A DNA stretch of 64,000 nt from an uncultured Paracoccaceae bacterium (GTDB taxonomy: Bacteria > Pseudomonadota > Alphaproteobacteria > Rhodobacterales > Rhodobacteraceae). The notes beneath the pieces were generated by a model that was not told the DNA's origin, did not search any database, and saw only the letters and a program-made list of their open reading frames with translations. Position 1 is the first letter of the stretch. The number at the start of each line of letters is the position of its first letter. A program made the translations under genes and the position numbers. The stretch is from NCBI GenBank assembly GCA_947499715.1, contig CANMPL010000005.1, positions 124,001 to 188,000 of the forward strand, given 5' to 3'. Shown in pieces: positions 16,957 through 26,378 of this stretch.

Positions 16957-17653
16957 CGAGGTCTGCGGCAAGCTGACCCCATTCGGCATAGACCGCCGGA
17001 CCGGGGTGAAAGCCATCTTCGGCCATGTCATCAGGGCAGAGCCGTTCGGGCCCCTTGAGGTGAAAGCAGGCTGGACGCGTGGCGATCAGGTCGCGATGGG
17101 CGGCGTCAAATACCTGCGCACGCGATTGTAGTGCCCACCGCAAGGGATCGGGCAGAAGCGGGAAGTCTTTGACCGGGGGCATACCTGAGGCGCAGATCAG
17201 CCGGATGCCAAAGGCATCCGTCAGACGATCATAAAGCCGCGCTGTTTGGATCTGGTAACGCGACAGGCGCACACCGTTTTTGACGTCATTCACACCCAGC
17301 GCAATGAGGGCCACATCAAAGGGTTCAACATCAAGTGAGCGAATGGTTGCGTTCATGCTCGCGGAGGTTGCTCCGGTCTGGGCATGAAGTTGCCATGTGA
17401 CGGTGTAGTGTTTTGCCAAAGGTGCGACGAACTGTCCCGCGAGCGCGCGGCTTTGTGTGGCCACGCCAACCCCGGCGGCGGACGAATCGCCCAAAATCAG
17501 CACCCGCAACGGCGGGCCGCTGCCAATCTGTCCCGCGCGGGGGCCTGCGGCCTCTTGCAATTGCGCGGCGCGGAATTTCACATAAAGCCCTTGCGGCACA
17601 ATCAGCGGCATCAAGGCCAGAGCGGTGAGGCTTCGGTTCAGATTATCAAGCAT
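16913..17653 (-). CDS. SGNH/GDSL-type hydrolase
   Basis: The 246-residue protein shows the SGNH blocks: LILGDSSAAGVG (nucleophile Ser), the Gly region TGATSAS, LIALGVNDV (block III Asn) and EDGFHPGPAVYAEWG with the catalytic Asp/His. The N-terminus has a hydrophobic stretch (SLTALALMPLIVPQG) that may be an uncleaved membrane anchor. Such enzymes are esterases, lipases or thioesterases. Its 3' end overlaps that of phoR by 44 bp, and its start faces pstS, so the pho regulon is interrupted by an opposite-strand gene; a role in phosphate-stress lipid metabolism is speculation. Confidence 0.82.
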   Translation of the reverse strand: MLDNLNRSLTALALMPLIVPQGLYVKFRAAQLQEAAGPRAGQIGSGPPLRVLILGDSSAAGVGVATQSRALAGQFVAPLAKHYTVTWQLHAQTGATSASMNATIRSLDVEPFDVALIALGVNDVKNGVRLSRYQIQTARLYDRLTDAFGIRLICASGMPPVKDFPLLPDPLRWALQSRAQVFDAAHRDLIATRPACFHLKGPERLCPDDMAEDGFHPGPAVYAEWGQLAADLVIRHWPDRQRAVSP

Positions 17654-17727
17654 TGTGCCCGCAGTTTAGCAGATTTTTGAGCCAAGGTTTATGGGGTGTG
17701 ACGCAACGACAGGGCAATTCCGCGGGG

Positions 17728-17756
17728 TGTCATAATACTTTTACAAAAGCGTCACA
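17728..17756 (+). promoter_or_regulatory. PHO box-like triple repeat upstream of pstS
   Basis: Three 7-mers resembling the PhoB half-site CTGTCAT/C lie at exact 11-bp steps: TGTCATA (17728), TTTTACA (17739) and CGTCACA (17750), each followed by an A-rich spacer. The 11-bp periodicity is the established geometry of PHO boxes bound by PhoB dimers. The element is 82 bp upstream of the pstS ATG. Assignment rests on motif and context. Confidence 0.75.
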
Positions 17757-17837
17757 AAAGGTTTGTGAGGCCCGCGTAGGTCATCAGCATCGGGCCTGTT
17801 TTGCACAGGCGCTTAGTTTGACGAACAGGAGACACCC

Positions 17838-18872
17838 ATGTCGATCTTTAAGATGTCCGCCTCTACCCTTGCGATCACGGCGCTGACTGCCACCGTTGCT
17901 GCGGCACGTGACAATGTGCAGGTGGCCGGATCATCCACCGTGCTGCCCTATGCATCCATCGTGGCAGAAGCCTTTGGCGAGAACTTTGATTATCCAACAC
18001 CGGTTGTGGAATCAGGTGGGTCATCGGCCGGTCTGAAGCGGTTCTGCGAAGGCGTGGGCGAAAACACGATTGATATTGCCAATGCATCCCGCGCGATCCG
18101 CGAAAAAGAGCTCGCAGCCTGCGCCGAAAACGGGGTGACCGACATTATCGAGGTCCGCATCGGCTATGATGGCATCGTTTTTGCCAGCCAGCTTGATGGC
18201 CCCGACTATTCGACCTTTGAGCCTGCCGACATCTTCAACGCGCTGGCACCTCAGGTGCTGGTCGATGGCGCGCTTGTCGATAACCCCCACACAATGTGGA
18301 GCGATTTCAACGCTGATCTGCCCGCAGAAGAGATCCTAGCCTTTATCCCCGGCACCAAGCACGGCACACGCGAAGTGTTTGAGGAAAAAGTGCTGGCCGC
18401 TGGCTGCGAAGCCACTGGTGCCCATGACGCGATGATTGCCGCTGGCATGTCCGAGGATGACGCAGAGGACGCCTGTTTGGCGGTGCGCGGCGACGGAGTG
18501 GCCGTGGATATTGATGGCGACTACACCGAGACGCTGGCCCGGATTGATGCGAACGCGAACGGTATCGGCGTGTTTGGTCTCGCGTTTTATGAAAACAACA
18601 CCGACGCGCTGAAAGTGGCGACGATGTCGGGGGTTGAGCCGACAACGGAAAGCATCTCGACCGGGGAATACCCGGTGTCGCGGCCGCTGTATTTCTACAT
18701 CAAGGCGGCCCATATCGGTGTGATCCCCGGCCTGAAGGAGTTTGCAGAGTTCTTTGTCGCCGACGAGATCGCAGGCCCCGATGGCCCGCTCGCTGAATAC
18801 GGTCTGGTGTCTGACCCGGCCCTGGGTGATGTGCAGGCGACAGTGATGGACGAAGTGACGATGGGCAACTAA
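17838..18872 (+). CDS. pstS: phosphate ABC transporter substrate-binding protein PstS
   Basis: The 344-residue protein has a signal peptide (cleavage near VAAARDN) and the PstS phosphate-binding segments VAGSSTVLPYASIVAEAF, ESGGSSAGLKRFCEG and ANASRAI. It binds inorganic phosphate in the periplasm for PstCA. It has the longer alphaproteobacterial form with insert EDACLAVRGDGVAVDIDGD. RBS AACAGGAGA precedes the ATG. It is the first gene of pstSCAB-phoU-phoB under a PHO-box-like element. Confidence 0.94.
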   Translation: MSIFKMSASTLAITALTATVAAARDNVQVAGSSTVLPYASIVAEAFGENFDYPTPVVESGGSSAGLKRFCEGVGENTIDIANASRAIREKELAACAENGVTDIIEVRIGYDGIVFASQLDGPDYSTFEPADIFNALAPQVLVDGALVDNPHTMWSDFNADLPAEEILAFIPGTKHGTREVFEEKVLAAGCEATGAHDAMIAAGMSEDDAEDACLAVRGDGVAVDIDGDYTETLARIDANANGIGVFGLAFYENNTDALKVATMSGVEPTTESISTGEYPVSRPLYFYIKAAHIGVIPGLKEFAEFFVADEIAGPDGPLAEYGLVSDPALGDVQATVMDEVTMGN

Positions 18873-18937
18873 GCCCTTGAGAAAAATGGGTGATCCGGCA
18901 GGTTCGGGTCGCCCAAAGTGGGATGGCTGGGGATCAA

Positions 18938-20413
18938 ATGTCAAACGCAATGATTTTGCTGATCGTGCTGGGGCTTGGCGCGGTCGGTTATTTTTTGGGC
19001 CGCCGTCGCGCGCTGGCCAAGGTGGGCGGCGACCCGCGCGGCCTGCATTCGCTGCCAAGGTACTACGGTGCCAATGTCGCGATGAATGCGGTGGTTCCGG
19101 CGCTTGTCTTGCTGGTGGGTTGGTTGATCATCCAGCCAATTGTGATCAACAGCGCTGTGTCAGGGATGATCCCGGAGTCTGCTGTCTCTGAGGGGAGCAG
19201 TATCAGCCTGTTGATGTCGGATGTCCGCCGGGTGGCTGATGGTTTGGACGCTGCGGTGAGCCAGGGCGTGATGACGGAAGCGGAAGCACTGCGCCTTGAT
19301 GAAGACGCTGTGAAAGAGGCTTTGGCAGGCGTTGGTGTGGCCCTAGGGGCGGACGTCACGGCAGAAACTTTGGCCGCAGCACAGCGTTACCGCGAGATGG
19401 CCGGCACCGGTAATGTGTTGAAGGCGATTGTGATCATCGGTGCAGCCCTGATCGGGTTCGCGGTTGCCTTTGGCCGCACAACACCGGATTTCCGCGCTCG
19501 CAATGTGGTGGAACGCGGCGTGATGATGGTGCTGATCGCCGCGGCCTCTATCGCTATCCTGACGACCTTGGGCATTGTGCTGTCACTGATCTTTAACACG
19601 GTCGAATTCTTCCGGCTTTATCCCGCATCGCAGTTTTTCTTCAGCCTCAGCTGGAATCCCAGCTTTTCAGGGCGCGGGGGCGGATCGGAGTTGGGTATCT
19701 TGCCGCTGCTTTGGGGCACGCTTTATATCTCTTTCATTGCTTTGCTGGTGGCGGTGCCGATTGGATTGTTCGCGGCGATTTACTTGAGTGAATACGCGTC
19801 AAAATCGGTCCGGTCCGTGGCAAAGCCGCTGCTGGAGCTGCTGGCGGGCATTCCCACAATCGTCTACGGCCTGTTCGCTTTGCTGACCGTTGGCCCCTTG
19901 CTGGTGCAGGTCTTTGGTGACGATGGCGCCCTGGGCGTGGATTGGATGCAGGGCGGCACAGCGGTGATGACGGCCGGTTTGGTCATGGGGATCATGTTGA
20001 TCCCCTTTGTGTCGTCGCTGTCGGATGACATCATCAACGCGGTGCCGCAGGCGATGCGTGATGGGTCCTTGGGCCTAGGTGCCACCCATTCCGAGACCGT
20101 GCGTCAGGTGATCCTGCCCGCGGCCTTGCCGGGCATCGTCGGCGCGATCCTGTTGGCGGCGTCACGCGCTATTGGTGAGACGATGATCGTGGTTTTGGGG
20201 GCAGGGGCGGCGGCACGGCTGTCGATGAACCCCTTTGATGCGATGACCACGGTCACGGCCAAGATCGTCAGCCAATTGACTGGCGATAGCGATTTCGCCT
20301 CACCCGAGGCGCTGGTGGCCTTTGCGCTGGGGATCAGCCTTTTCGTGATCACGCTGGGGCTGAATGTCATCGCGATGATGATCGTGCGGAAATACCGGGA
20401 GCAATACGAATGA
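18938..20413 (+). CDS. pstC: phosphate ABC transporter permease PstC
   Basis: The 491-residue permease carries an N-terminal extension of about 200 residues with hydrophobic segments and a helical soluble part (DUF3708 type), followed by the standard PstC core (LWGTLYISFIALLVAVPIGL, LAGIPTIVYGLFAL, AMRDGSLGLGATHSETVRQVILPAALPGI). It forms the phosphate channel with PstA. The start at 18938 follows GGGGATCAA; a frame extension to 18890 has no ribosome site. It overlaps pstA by 4 bp. Confidence 0.93.
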   Translation: MSNAMILLIVLGLGAVGYFLGRRRALAKVGGDPRGLHSLPRYYGANVAMNAVVPALVLLVGWLIIQPIVINSAVSGMIPESAVSEGSSISLLMSDVRRVADGLDAAVSQGVMTEAEALRLDEDAVKEALAGVGVALGADVTAETLAAAQRYREMAGTGNVLKAIVIIGAALIGFAVAFGRTTPDFRARNVVERGVMMVLIAAASIAILTTLGIVLSLIFNTVEFFRLYPASQFFFSLSWNPSFSGRGGGSELGILPLLWGTLYISFIALLVAVPIGLFAAIYLSEYASKSVRSVAKPLLELLAGIPTIVYGLFALLTVGPLLVQVFGDDGALGVDWMQGGTAVMTAGLVMGIMLIPFVSSLSDDIINAVPQAMRDGSLGLGATHSETVRQVILPAALPGIVGAILLAASRAIGETMIVVLGAGAAARLSMNPFDAMTTVTAKIVSQLTGDSDFASPEALVAFALGISLFVITLGLNVIAMMIVRKYREQYE

Positions 20414-21741
20414 CCGACGCAAGCCTGCACAAAAAGGGCAAGTCCTTGCTGGCGCTGGACGCCCGCACCAAAAAGCGCAACGCCGCCGAGGCGCGGTTTA
20501 AGGGTTACGGGATTGCGGCCATTGCGGTCAGCCTGTTTTTCCTTGTGGCGTTGCTGGTCACGATCATCAGCAATGGCGTGCCTGCGTTTACGCAAACCTA
20601 TGTGAATGTCGCCGTTACGCTGGACGCCGCGAAGCTCGACAAGAATGGCAACCGCGACATTGATGACATCAAAAAGGTTTCGACCTTTGGCTATAAGCCG
20701 CTGATTAACGCCGCCCTTGTTGATGCGGTTGCGGGGATCGAGACAGAGCTGAGCGACAAGGACGTGGGCAAGATCCTGTCCGCCTCTGCCCCTGCTGTGG
20801 TGCGTGATTACGTGATCGCGAACCCTGATCAGATCGGGGAGACGGTGGCGTTTCGGTTACTCACATCGTCGCGCGTGGATGGCTATATGAAGGGCCGTGT
20901 GGTCCGTGAAGATCTGGCGCGTGATAAGAACCTTGATGCCGCCCATCTTGATCTGATTGACGTGATGGTGGGGCAGGGATCCGTCGAACGGGTGTTCAAC
21001 TGGGACTTTGTCTTAGGCGCCGATGCGTCGGAGAGCAGGCCAGAGCAGGCGGGTATCGGCGTGTCGATGCTGGGCTCGTTCTTTATGATGCTGGTGGTGT
21101 TGATCCTTGCCCTGCCGATCGGTGTGGCCGCGTCGATCTACCTTGAGGAATTTGCGCCGCAGAACCGGTTTACCGATCTGATTGAAGTGAACATCAGCAA
21201 TCTGGCGGCGGTGCCGTCCATCGTCTTTGGTATTCTGGGTCTGGCGGTCTTCATCCAATTCGCACATTTGCCGCAATCGGCACCGATTGTTGGCGGGCTG
21301 ACGCTGACGTTGATGACGCTGCCGACGATTGTGATCTCAACCCGCGCGTCGCTCAAATCGGTGCCGCCGTCGATCCGTGACGCGGCCCTTGGCGTTGGGG
21401 CCAGCAAGATGCAGGCGGTGTTCCACCATGTGTTGCCCTTGGCGATGCCGGGCATTTTGACCGGCACGATCATCGGATTGGCGCAGGCCCTGGGCGAAAC
21501 GGCGCCGCTGTTGTTGATCGGGATGGTGGGCTATATCGCGACGAACTACCCCGATGGGGTCGCGTCAGGGTTCCTTGACCCCAATTCAGCCATGCCCGCC
21601 CAGATCTACGAATGGGCCAAGCGGGCGGACCCTGCGTTTTACGAACGGGCCTGGGGCGGTATCATCGTTTTGCTGCTGTTCCTTTTGACCATGAACCTGA
21701 TTGCGATCATCCTGCGCCGCAGGTTCGAGCGTCGTTGGTAG
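20410..21741 (+). CDS. pstA: phosphate ABC transporter permease PstA
   Basis: The 443-residue permease begins with a DUF3333-type extension (about 1-190: one hydrophobic segment, then a soluble part with [17 protein letters not shown]) and continues with the PstA core ([56 protein letters not shown]). It pairs with PstC. Overlap with pstC (ATGA) supports coupling, and pstB follows after 10 bp. Confidence 0.93.
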   Translation: MTDASLHKKGKSLLALDARTKKRNAAEARFKGYGIAAIAVSLFFLVALLVTIISNGVPAFTQTYVNVAVTLDAAKLDKNGNRDIDDIKKVSTFGYKPLINAALVDAVAGIETELSDKDVGKILSASAPAVVRDYVIANPDQIGETVAFRLLTSSRVDGYMKGRVVREDLARDKNLDAAHLDLIDVMVGQGSVERVFNWDFVLGADASESRPEQAGIGVSMLGSFFMMLVVLILALPIGVAASIYLEEFAPQNRFTDLIEVNISNLAAVPSIVFGILGLAVFIQFAHLPQSAPIVGGLTLTLMTLPTIVISTRASLKSVPPSIRDAALGVGASKMQAVFHHVLPLAMPGILTGTIIGLAQALGETAPLLLIGMVGYIATNYPDGVASGFLDPNSAMPAQIYEWAKRADPAFYERAWGGIIVLLLFLLTMNLIAIILRRRFERRW

Positions 21742-21751
21742 GAGCCTGACA

Positions 21752-22552
21752 ATGGAAGATATGATTCAGATGGACCGCGCCATGAGCACCCAGCAAGACA
21801 TCAAGATCCGCGCCAATGGGGTGCAGGTTTATTACGGCGAGAACCACGCCATCAAGGACGTGAGCGTCGAGATACAGGACAAGACCGTGACGGCCTTTAT
21901 CGGCCCGTCAGGCTGCGGCAAGTCGACGTTCTTGCGCTGCATCAACCGGATGAACGACACGATTGATATTTGTCGGGTCACCGGGGATATCCGCATTGAT
22001 GACGAGGATATCTATGACCCGCGCGTTGACCCTGTGCAGCTACGTGCGAAGGTGGGCATGGTGTTCCAAAAGCCCAATCCGTTCCCCAAGTCGATCTATG
22101 ACAATGTGGCCTATGGTCCAAAGATCCACGGGCTGGCTGCATCCAAGGCCGATCTGGACGAGATCGTGGAAAAAGCGCTGCGGCGCGGGGCGATCTGGGA
22201 CGAGGTCAAGGACCGGTTGCACGCACCGGGCACGGGGCTTTCGGGTGGGCAGCAGCAGCGTCTGTGCATCGCGCGGGCCATTGCAACAGAGCCTGAGGTG
22301 CTGTTGATGGATGAACCCTGTTCGGCGCTGGATCCGATCGCCACCGCACAGGTCGAGGAATTGATTGACGAGTTGCGGCAGAATTATTCGGTCGTGATCG
22401 TGACACATTCCATGCAGCAGGCCGCCCGTGTCAGCCAGCGCACGGCGTTCTTCCACCTTGGTAATCTGGTGGAATATGCCGATACCGACAAGATTTTCAC
22501 CAACCCCGAAGACCCAAGGACAGAGAGCTATATCTCTGGCCGGATCGGGTAG
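21752..22552 (+). CDS. pstB: phosphate ABC transporter ATPase PstB
   Basis: The 266-residue ATPase has Walker [10 protein letters not shown], the PstB-specific [28 protein letters not shown], signature [14 protein letters not shown] and Walker [14 protein letters not shown]. It energises phosphate import. The ATG at 21752 follows TAGGAGCC. A second Met (MSTQQD, residue 11) is a possible start. It is separated from phoU by 10 bp. Confidence 0.96.
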   Translation: MEDMIQMDRAMSTQQDIKIRANGVQVYYGENHAIKDVSVEIQDKTVTAFIGPSGCGKSTFLRCINRMNDTIDICRVTGDIRIDDEDIYDPRVDPVQLRAKVGMVFQKPNPFPKSIYDNVAYGPKIHGLAASKADLDEIVEKALRRGAIWDEVKDRLHAPGTGLSGGQQQRLCIARAIATEPEVLLMDEPCSALDPIATAQVEELIDELRQNYSVVIVTHSMQQAARVSQRTAFFHLGNLVEYADTDKIFTNPEDPRTESYISGRIG

Positions 22553-22562
22553 GAGCAAAGCG

Positions 22563-23270
22563 ATGAACGAACATATTTCAAGCGCCTATGACCGCGATCT
22601 GGAAAACATCACCTCGTTGGTGATGCGGATGGGCGGATTGGTCGAAGACGCGATCCTGAATGCCGCCAAATCGCTGGTCTACCGCGACACGGAGTTGGCA
22701 GAGACGGTGCGGGCAGGGGACAAGGTGATCGACGCACTTGAGTTGCAGATCAACGAGGAAGCCGCCCGGACGATTGCGCTGCGTGCCCCGGTGTCAAAGG
22801 ATCTGCGGTCCATTCTGACGGTGTTGCGGCTTGCGGCCTCGCTTGAGCGGATCGGCGATTACGCCAAGAATATCGCCAAACGCACCGGCACATTGGTCGA
22901 GATGAGCCCGGTGAATGGCGCGGATGCCGCGTTGCGGCGGATGTCGCGCGAGGTGCAGGGGATGTTGAAGGATACGCTTGATGCCTATCTGCGCGGTGAC
23001 GCTTCGTTGGCCGAAGACGTGCGCCAGCGTGATCAGGAAGTGGACCAGATGTATAACGCGCTGTTTCGCGAGTTCCTGACCTTTATGATGGAGGATCCGC
23101 GCAATATCACCTCGTGTATGCACCTGCACTTTATGGCCAAGAACATTGAGCGGATGGGGGATCTGACCACCAATATGGCCGAACAGGTGATTTATCTGGT
23201 GACAGGTGAGATGCCCGAGGACGAGCGCCCGAAAAGCGACAAGACCTCCTTTGTCAGCGAGGCGGGCTAA
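22563..23270 (+). CDS. phoU: phosphate signalling protein PhoU
   Basis: The 235-residue helical protein has the two PhoU repeats with E/DxxxD metal motifs (RMGGLVEDAILNAAKSL; LRLAASLERIGDYAKNIAKR; HFMAKNIERMGDLTTNMAEQV). PhoU links PstB activity to PhoR and represses the pho response when phosphate is ample. The ATG at 22563 follows AGGAGCAAAGCG. phoB starts 4 bp after its stop. Confidence 0.96.
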   Translation: MNEHISSAYDRDLENITSLVMRMGGLVEDAILNAAKSLVYRDTELAETVRAGDKVIDALELQINEEAARTIALRAPVSKDLRSILTVLRLAASLERIGDYAKNIAKRTGTLVEMSPVNGADAALRRMSREVQGMLKDTLDAYLRGDASLAEDVRQRDQEVDQMYNALFREFLTFMMEDPRNITSCMHLHFMAKNIERMGDLTTNMAEQVIYLVTGEMPEDERPKSDKTSFVSEAG

Positions 23271-23273
23271 GCG

Positions 23274-23963
23274 ATGTTTGCCACGCAACCGCATGTGTTG
23301 ATCGTGGAGGACGAGCCCGCACAGCGCGAGATCCTGAGCTACAATCTTGCCGCTGAAGGGTTTCGCGTGTCACAGGCCGAAGATGGCGAAGAGGGGCTGT
23401 TACTGCTTGCCGAAGACCCGCCGGATGTGATGGTGCTCGATTGGATGCTGCCTTCTGTTTCGGGCATTGAAGTGTGTCGCAGGGTCAAGATTGATCCTGC
23501 AACACGCAGCATCGCGGTGATCATGCTCTCGGCCAAGTCAGAGGATGTGGACAAGGTGCGCGGGCTGGAAACCGGGGCGGACGATTACGTCGCCAAGCCC
23601 TATTCCATGTCAGAGTTGATGGCGCGTGTGAGGTCGCAATTGCGCCGGGTGCGGCCTGCGACGGTTGGGCAGGTCCTGACCTACGATGACATCGTGCTGG
23701 ATGCGGAAACCCACCGGGTCACGCGTGCGGATGCGCCGCTTAAACTGGGCCCGACAGAGTTCCGGCTGCTGAGCACTTTCATGGAAAAGCCCGGACGTGT
23801 GTGGTCACGCGAACAGCTGCTGGACCGGGTCTGGGGCCGCGACATTTATGTCGACACACGGACGGTGGATGTGCATGTCGGCCGGCTGCGCAAGATCCTG
23901 ACCCAGAGCGGCGGTGCGGATCCGGTGCGCACGGTACGCGGCGCAGGCTACGCGCTGGGTTGA
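23274..23963 (+). CDS. phoB: phosphate regulon response regulator PhoB
   Basis: The 229-residue regulator has a receiver domain (acidic ED at 12-13, phosphoacceptor Asp56 in MVLDWMLP, Lys in YVAKPYSM) and an OmpR-type winged helix (LGPTEFRLLSTFMEKPGRVWSREQLLDRVWG). It binds PHO boxes such as the one before pstS. It is the last pho gene; doeA follows on the same strand after 55 bp with no visible terminator. Confidence 0.95.
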   Translation: MFATQPHVLIVEDEPAQREILSYNLAAEGFRVSQAEDGEEGLLLLAEDPPDVMVLDWMLPSVSGIEVCRRVKIDPATRSIAVIMLSAKSEDVDKVRGLETGADDYVAKPYSMSELMARVRSQLRRVRPATVGQVLTYDDIVLDAETHRVTRADAPLKLGPTEFRLLSTFMEKPGRVWSREQLLDRVWGRDIYVDTRTVDVHVGRLRKILTQSGGADPVRTVRGAGYALG

Positions 23964-24018
23964 TTTGCACTAGGTCGCGCCAAATGACGGTGCCATAGTC
24001 AGGGCAGGGAGGCTTGCC

Positions 24019-25191
24019 ATGACACATCCAAATCCGGCGTTTGACCAACACGAATACCAGACCCGACTTGCAAAGGTCCGCGCGGCGATGGACGTCGCCG
24101 GGATTGAGGTCCTATTCGTCACGGACCCCTCTAACATGGCGTGGGTCACCGGCTATGATGGGTGGTCGTTCTATGTGCATCAGGGGGTTCTGATCGGCCC
24201 GGACGGCCCGCCGCGATGGTGGGGGCGCGGCATGGACGGCGCGGGCGCGCGACGCACGGTCTGGATGGGGGATGAGTATGTGCATGGATACGACGATACC
24301 TATGTGCAGAACCCCGACAAACACCCGATGGAGGATCTTGCCAAGTTGATCGCCGCCTGTGGTTGGGCCGGAAGCAGGTTTGCCGTCGAAATGGATAATT
24401 ATTATTTTAGTGCAGCAGCTTACATGGATTTATTAAAGCATCACGCGAAGATTGTGGATGCGACCGGGTTGGTGAACTGGCAGCGCAGCGTCAAGTCCGA
24501 TCAGGAAATCATTTATATGAAGCGCGCTGGCGCGATTGTAACACGGATGCACGCGGTGATCACTGAATTGGCGCATGTAGGAATGCCCAAAAATGAACTG
24601 ATTGCAGAAGTCTACCGGACTGGCATTCAAGGCGCAGAGGGCCATTGGGGCGATTATCCGGCCATCGTACCCATGGCGCCATCGGGCGCTGACGCGACTG
24701 CGCCACATCTGACGTGGGACGATACGCCGCTGAAAGCGGGAGAGGCAACTTTCTTTGAGATTGCAGGCGCTTACAGGCGGTATCAATGCCCACAAAGCCG
24801 GACGCTGTTCTTTGGGGACGTGCCAGACCGCTACCTGCGTGCAGCTGCGGCCGTGGCCGAAGCGACGGAGGCCGTGTTGGGCGTGGCCAAACCAGGCGCA
24901 ACCTGTGCCGCGCTGGCAGATACCTTTAACAGCACGATACGCGCGCACGGCTTTGAAAAGGACAGCCGCTGTGGCTATCCCATCGGGTTGTCTTATCCAC
25001 CGGATTGGGGCGAACGCACCATGTCACTGCGCGCAGGTGACGAAACGGAACTGGCTGCTGGCATGACGTTTCACTTCATGCCAGCGCTCTGGTTGGACGA
25101 CGGCGGCATCGAAACAACAGAACCATTGTTGATCACCGAGACCGGATGCGAAAAGCTATGCCAGACACCGGGCGGGTTGGTTGTGAAATAG
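24019..25191 (+). CDS. doeA: ectoine hydrolase DoeA (M24 family)
   Basis: The 390-residue protein has a creatinase N-terminal domain (TDPSNMAWVTGYDGWSFYVHQG) and an M24 pita-bread domain (GDYPAIVPMAPSGADATAPHLTWDD; CGYPIGLSYPPDWGERTMSL; MTFHFMPALW). These segments are characteristic of DoeA/EutD, which opens the ectoine ring to acetyl-diaminobutyrate in ectoine catabolism. The usual partner deacetylase doeB and the regulator are not next to it; an IS30 copy lies about 70 bp downstream, so the cluster may have been broken or the gene may stand alone. It contains all core segments and looks intact. Confidence 0.88.
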   Translation: MTHPNPAFDQHEYQTRLAKVRAAMDVAGIEVLFVTDPSNMAWVTGYDGWSFYVHQGVLIGPDGPPRWWGRGMDGAGARRTVWMGDEYVHGYDDTYVQNPDKHPMEDLAKLIAACGWAGSRFAVEMDNYYFSAAAYMDLLKHHAKIVDATGLVNWQRSVKSDQEIIYMKRAGAIVTRMHAVITELAHVGMPKNELIAEVYRTGIQGAEGHWGDYPAIVPMAPSGADATAPHLTWDDTPLKAGEATFFEIAGAYRRYQCPQSRTLFFGDVPDRYLRAAAAVAEATEAVLGVAKPGATCAALADTFNSTIRAHGFEKDSRCGYPIGLSYPPDWGERTMSLRAGDETELAAGMTFHFMPALWLDDGGIETTEPLLITETGCEKLCQTPGGLVVK

Positions 25192-25259
25192 ATTGGTTAC
25201 AATGACTTATGTGGCGTGGGGACTGATAAGGTCAATCTTAATGTGATGGCTCACGGGTC

Positions 25260-26313
25260 GTTGCGACGTTTTCCGCTATCTCAGTTTCAGCATCTCTTCT
25301 CTGAAGGCTTCGGTTGGCGTTCGCCAGCCGAGGCACTTTCTGGGGGTGCCGTTGAGGCGGTCGCAAATCGCCTTCATATTGCGATTTGAGAGCGCCCCGA
25401 GCTGGGTGTCACGCGGCAGATATCTGCGAGCGCGTTTGTTCAGGTTCTCGACCGATCCCTTCTGCCAAGGCGCTTGCGGGTCACAGAACCAGCTCTCCGT
25501 GCCGATGCCGGTTTGCAGCTTGCGCCAGGCGCGGAACTCGAAGCCACGGTCGAAGGTGATCGACCGTCTGGCTGGCTGGGGCAGGGGCTCCAATACGTCC
25601 ATGAGCGTGTTGATGAAGTGTCTCGAGCTGCGGTCGTTGTTCCTGAACAGAACGGCGAACTGAGTCGTCCGCTCGACCAGAGAGGCGACATTCATCGTGC
25701 CCTGAGAGCGCTCGAAGATCATCAAATCGCCTTCCCATTCGCCAAATGTCTCGCGGCTCTTCACGTACGCAGGACGTTGATGAATGGACCGATCTGGCGG
25801 AAACACCTGGCCTCTGGGGCGTCTGGCATAGCGCGGCTGCCTTTTCTTTCTTCGGCTGGGTAGGTGGCGCGCCAATTGATCGGACTGTCCTTCGGCGCTG
25901 TAGACGTAAGCGTAAATCGTTTCGTGGCTGACACGAATGGGCTGACCATCGTATCCGAGACGTCCAGCGATCTGTTCTGGCGTCCAGCCAATCTTCAATT
26001 GAGCGATGACATGAGAACGCAGATCCTCCAGCCGTATCAGTTTGCGGCGCCTTGCGCGCCGATCTGACGCGTATCTCTGAGCGTTCAAGCCGTAGTCGCC
26101 GTTCAGATATGGCAGTTCTTCATCGGTGAAATGGTTCCGTTTGATCTCACGATAGACAGTTGAGCGATGCCTGCCGATCTCTGCTGCGATCTTGCTCACA
26201 GGCACTTTCGCATTCAGCATGTCTTCGATTGCACGTCTTTCACGCAAATCCAGCTCTGTATGGGCCATGTCCGTTCTCCTTGCTTTTCAGCAAGATAGGG
26301 GATTTGTCGCAAC
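25260..26313 (-). mobile_element. IS30-family insertion sequence, apparently complete
   Basis: A single transposase gene fills the element. Imperfect terminal inverted repeats can be seen: GTTGCGACGTTTTCCGCTATC at the left end (25260-25280) and, as reverse complement, GTTGCGACAAATCCCCTATC at the right end (26294-26313). The first 8 bases match exactly and the rest with one gap and several mismatches. The length of about 1.05 kb fits the family. The exact outer boundary and a 2-4 bp target duplication are not clear. Confidence 0.8.
25276..26268 (-). CDS. IS30-family transposase
   Basis: The 330-residue protein begins with the IS30 helix-turn-helix region (LDLRERRAIEDMLNAKVPVSKIAAEIGRHRSTVYREIKRN, read as two parts) and has a DDE catalytic domain: first Asp in EWEGDLMIFE, second Asp in ITFDRGFEF, and Glu in KGSVENLNKRARRYLP. 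The frame is uninterrupted and of full length, so the element may still be mobile. The stop codon lies inside the left terminal repeat. Confidence 0.95.
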   Translation of the reverse strand: MAHTELDLRERRAIEDMLNAKVPVSKIAAEIGRHRSTVYREIKRNHFTDEELPYLNGDYGLNAQRYASDRRARRRKLIRLEDLRSHVIAQLKIGWTPEQIAGRLGYDGQPIRVSHETIYAYVYSAEGQSDQLARHLPSRRKKRQPRYARRPRGQVFPPDRSIHQRPAYVKSRETFGEWEGDLMIFERSQGTMNVASLVERTTQFAVLFRNNDRSSRHFINTLMDVLEPLPQPARRSITFDRGFEFRAWRKLQTGIGTESWFCDPQAPWQKGSVENLNKRARRYLPRDTQLGALSNRNMKAICDRLNGTPRKCLGWRTPTEAFREEMLKLR

Positions 26314-26378
26314 CCAGTTTAGAATGTGCCCCATGATAGTTTCAAATTACGGATAATCAGTATTATGTAACTCAAATA

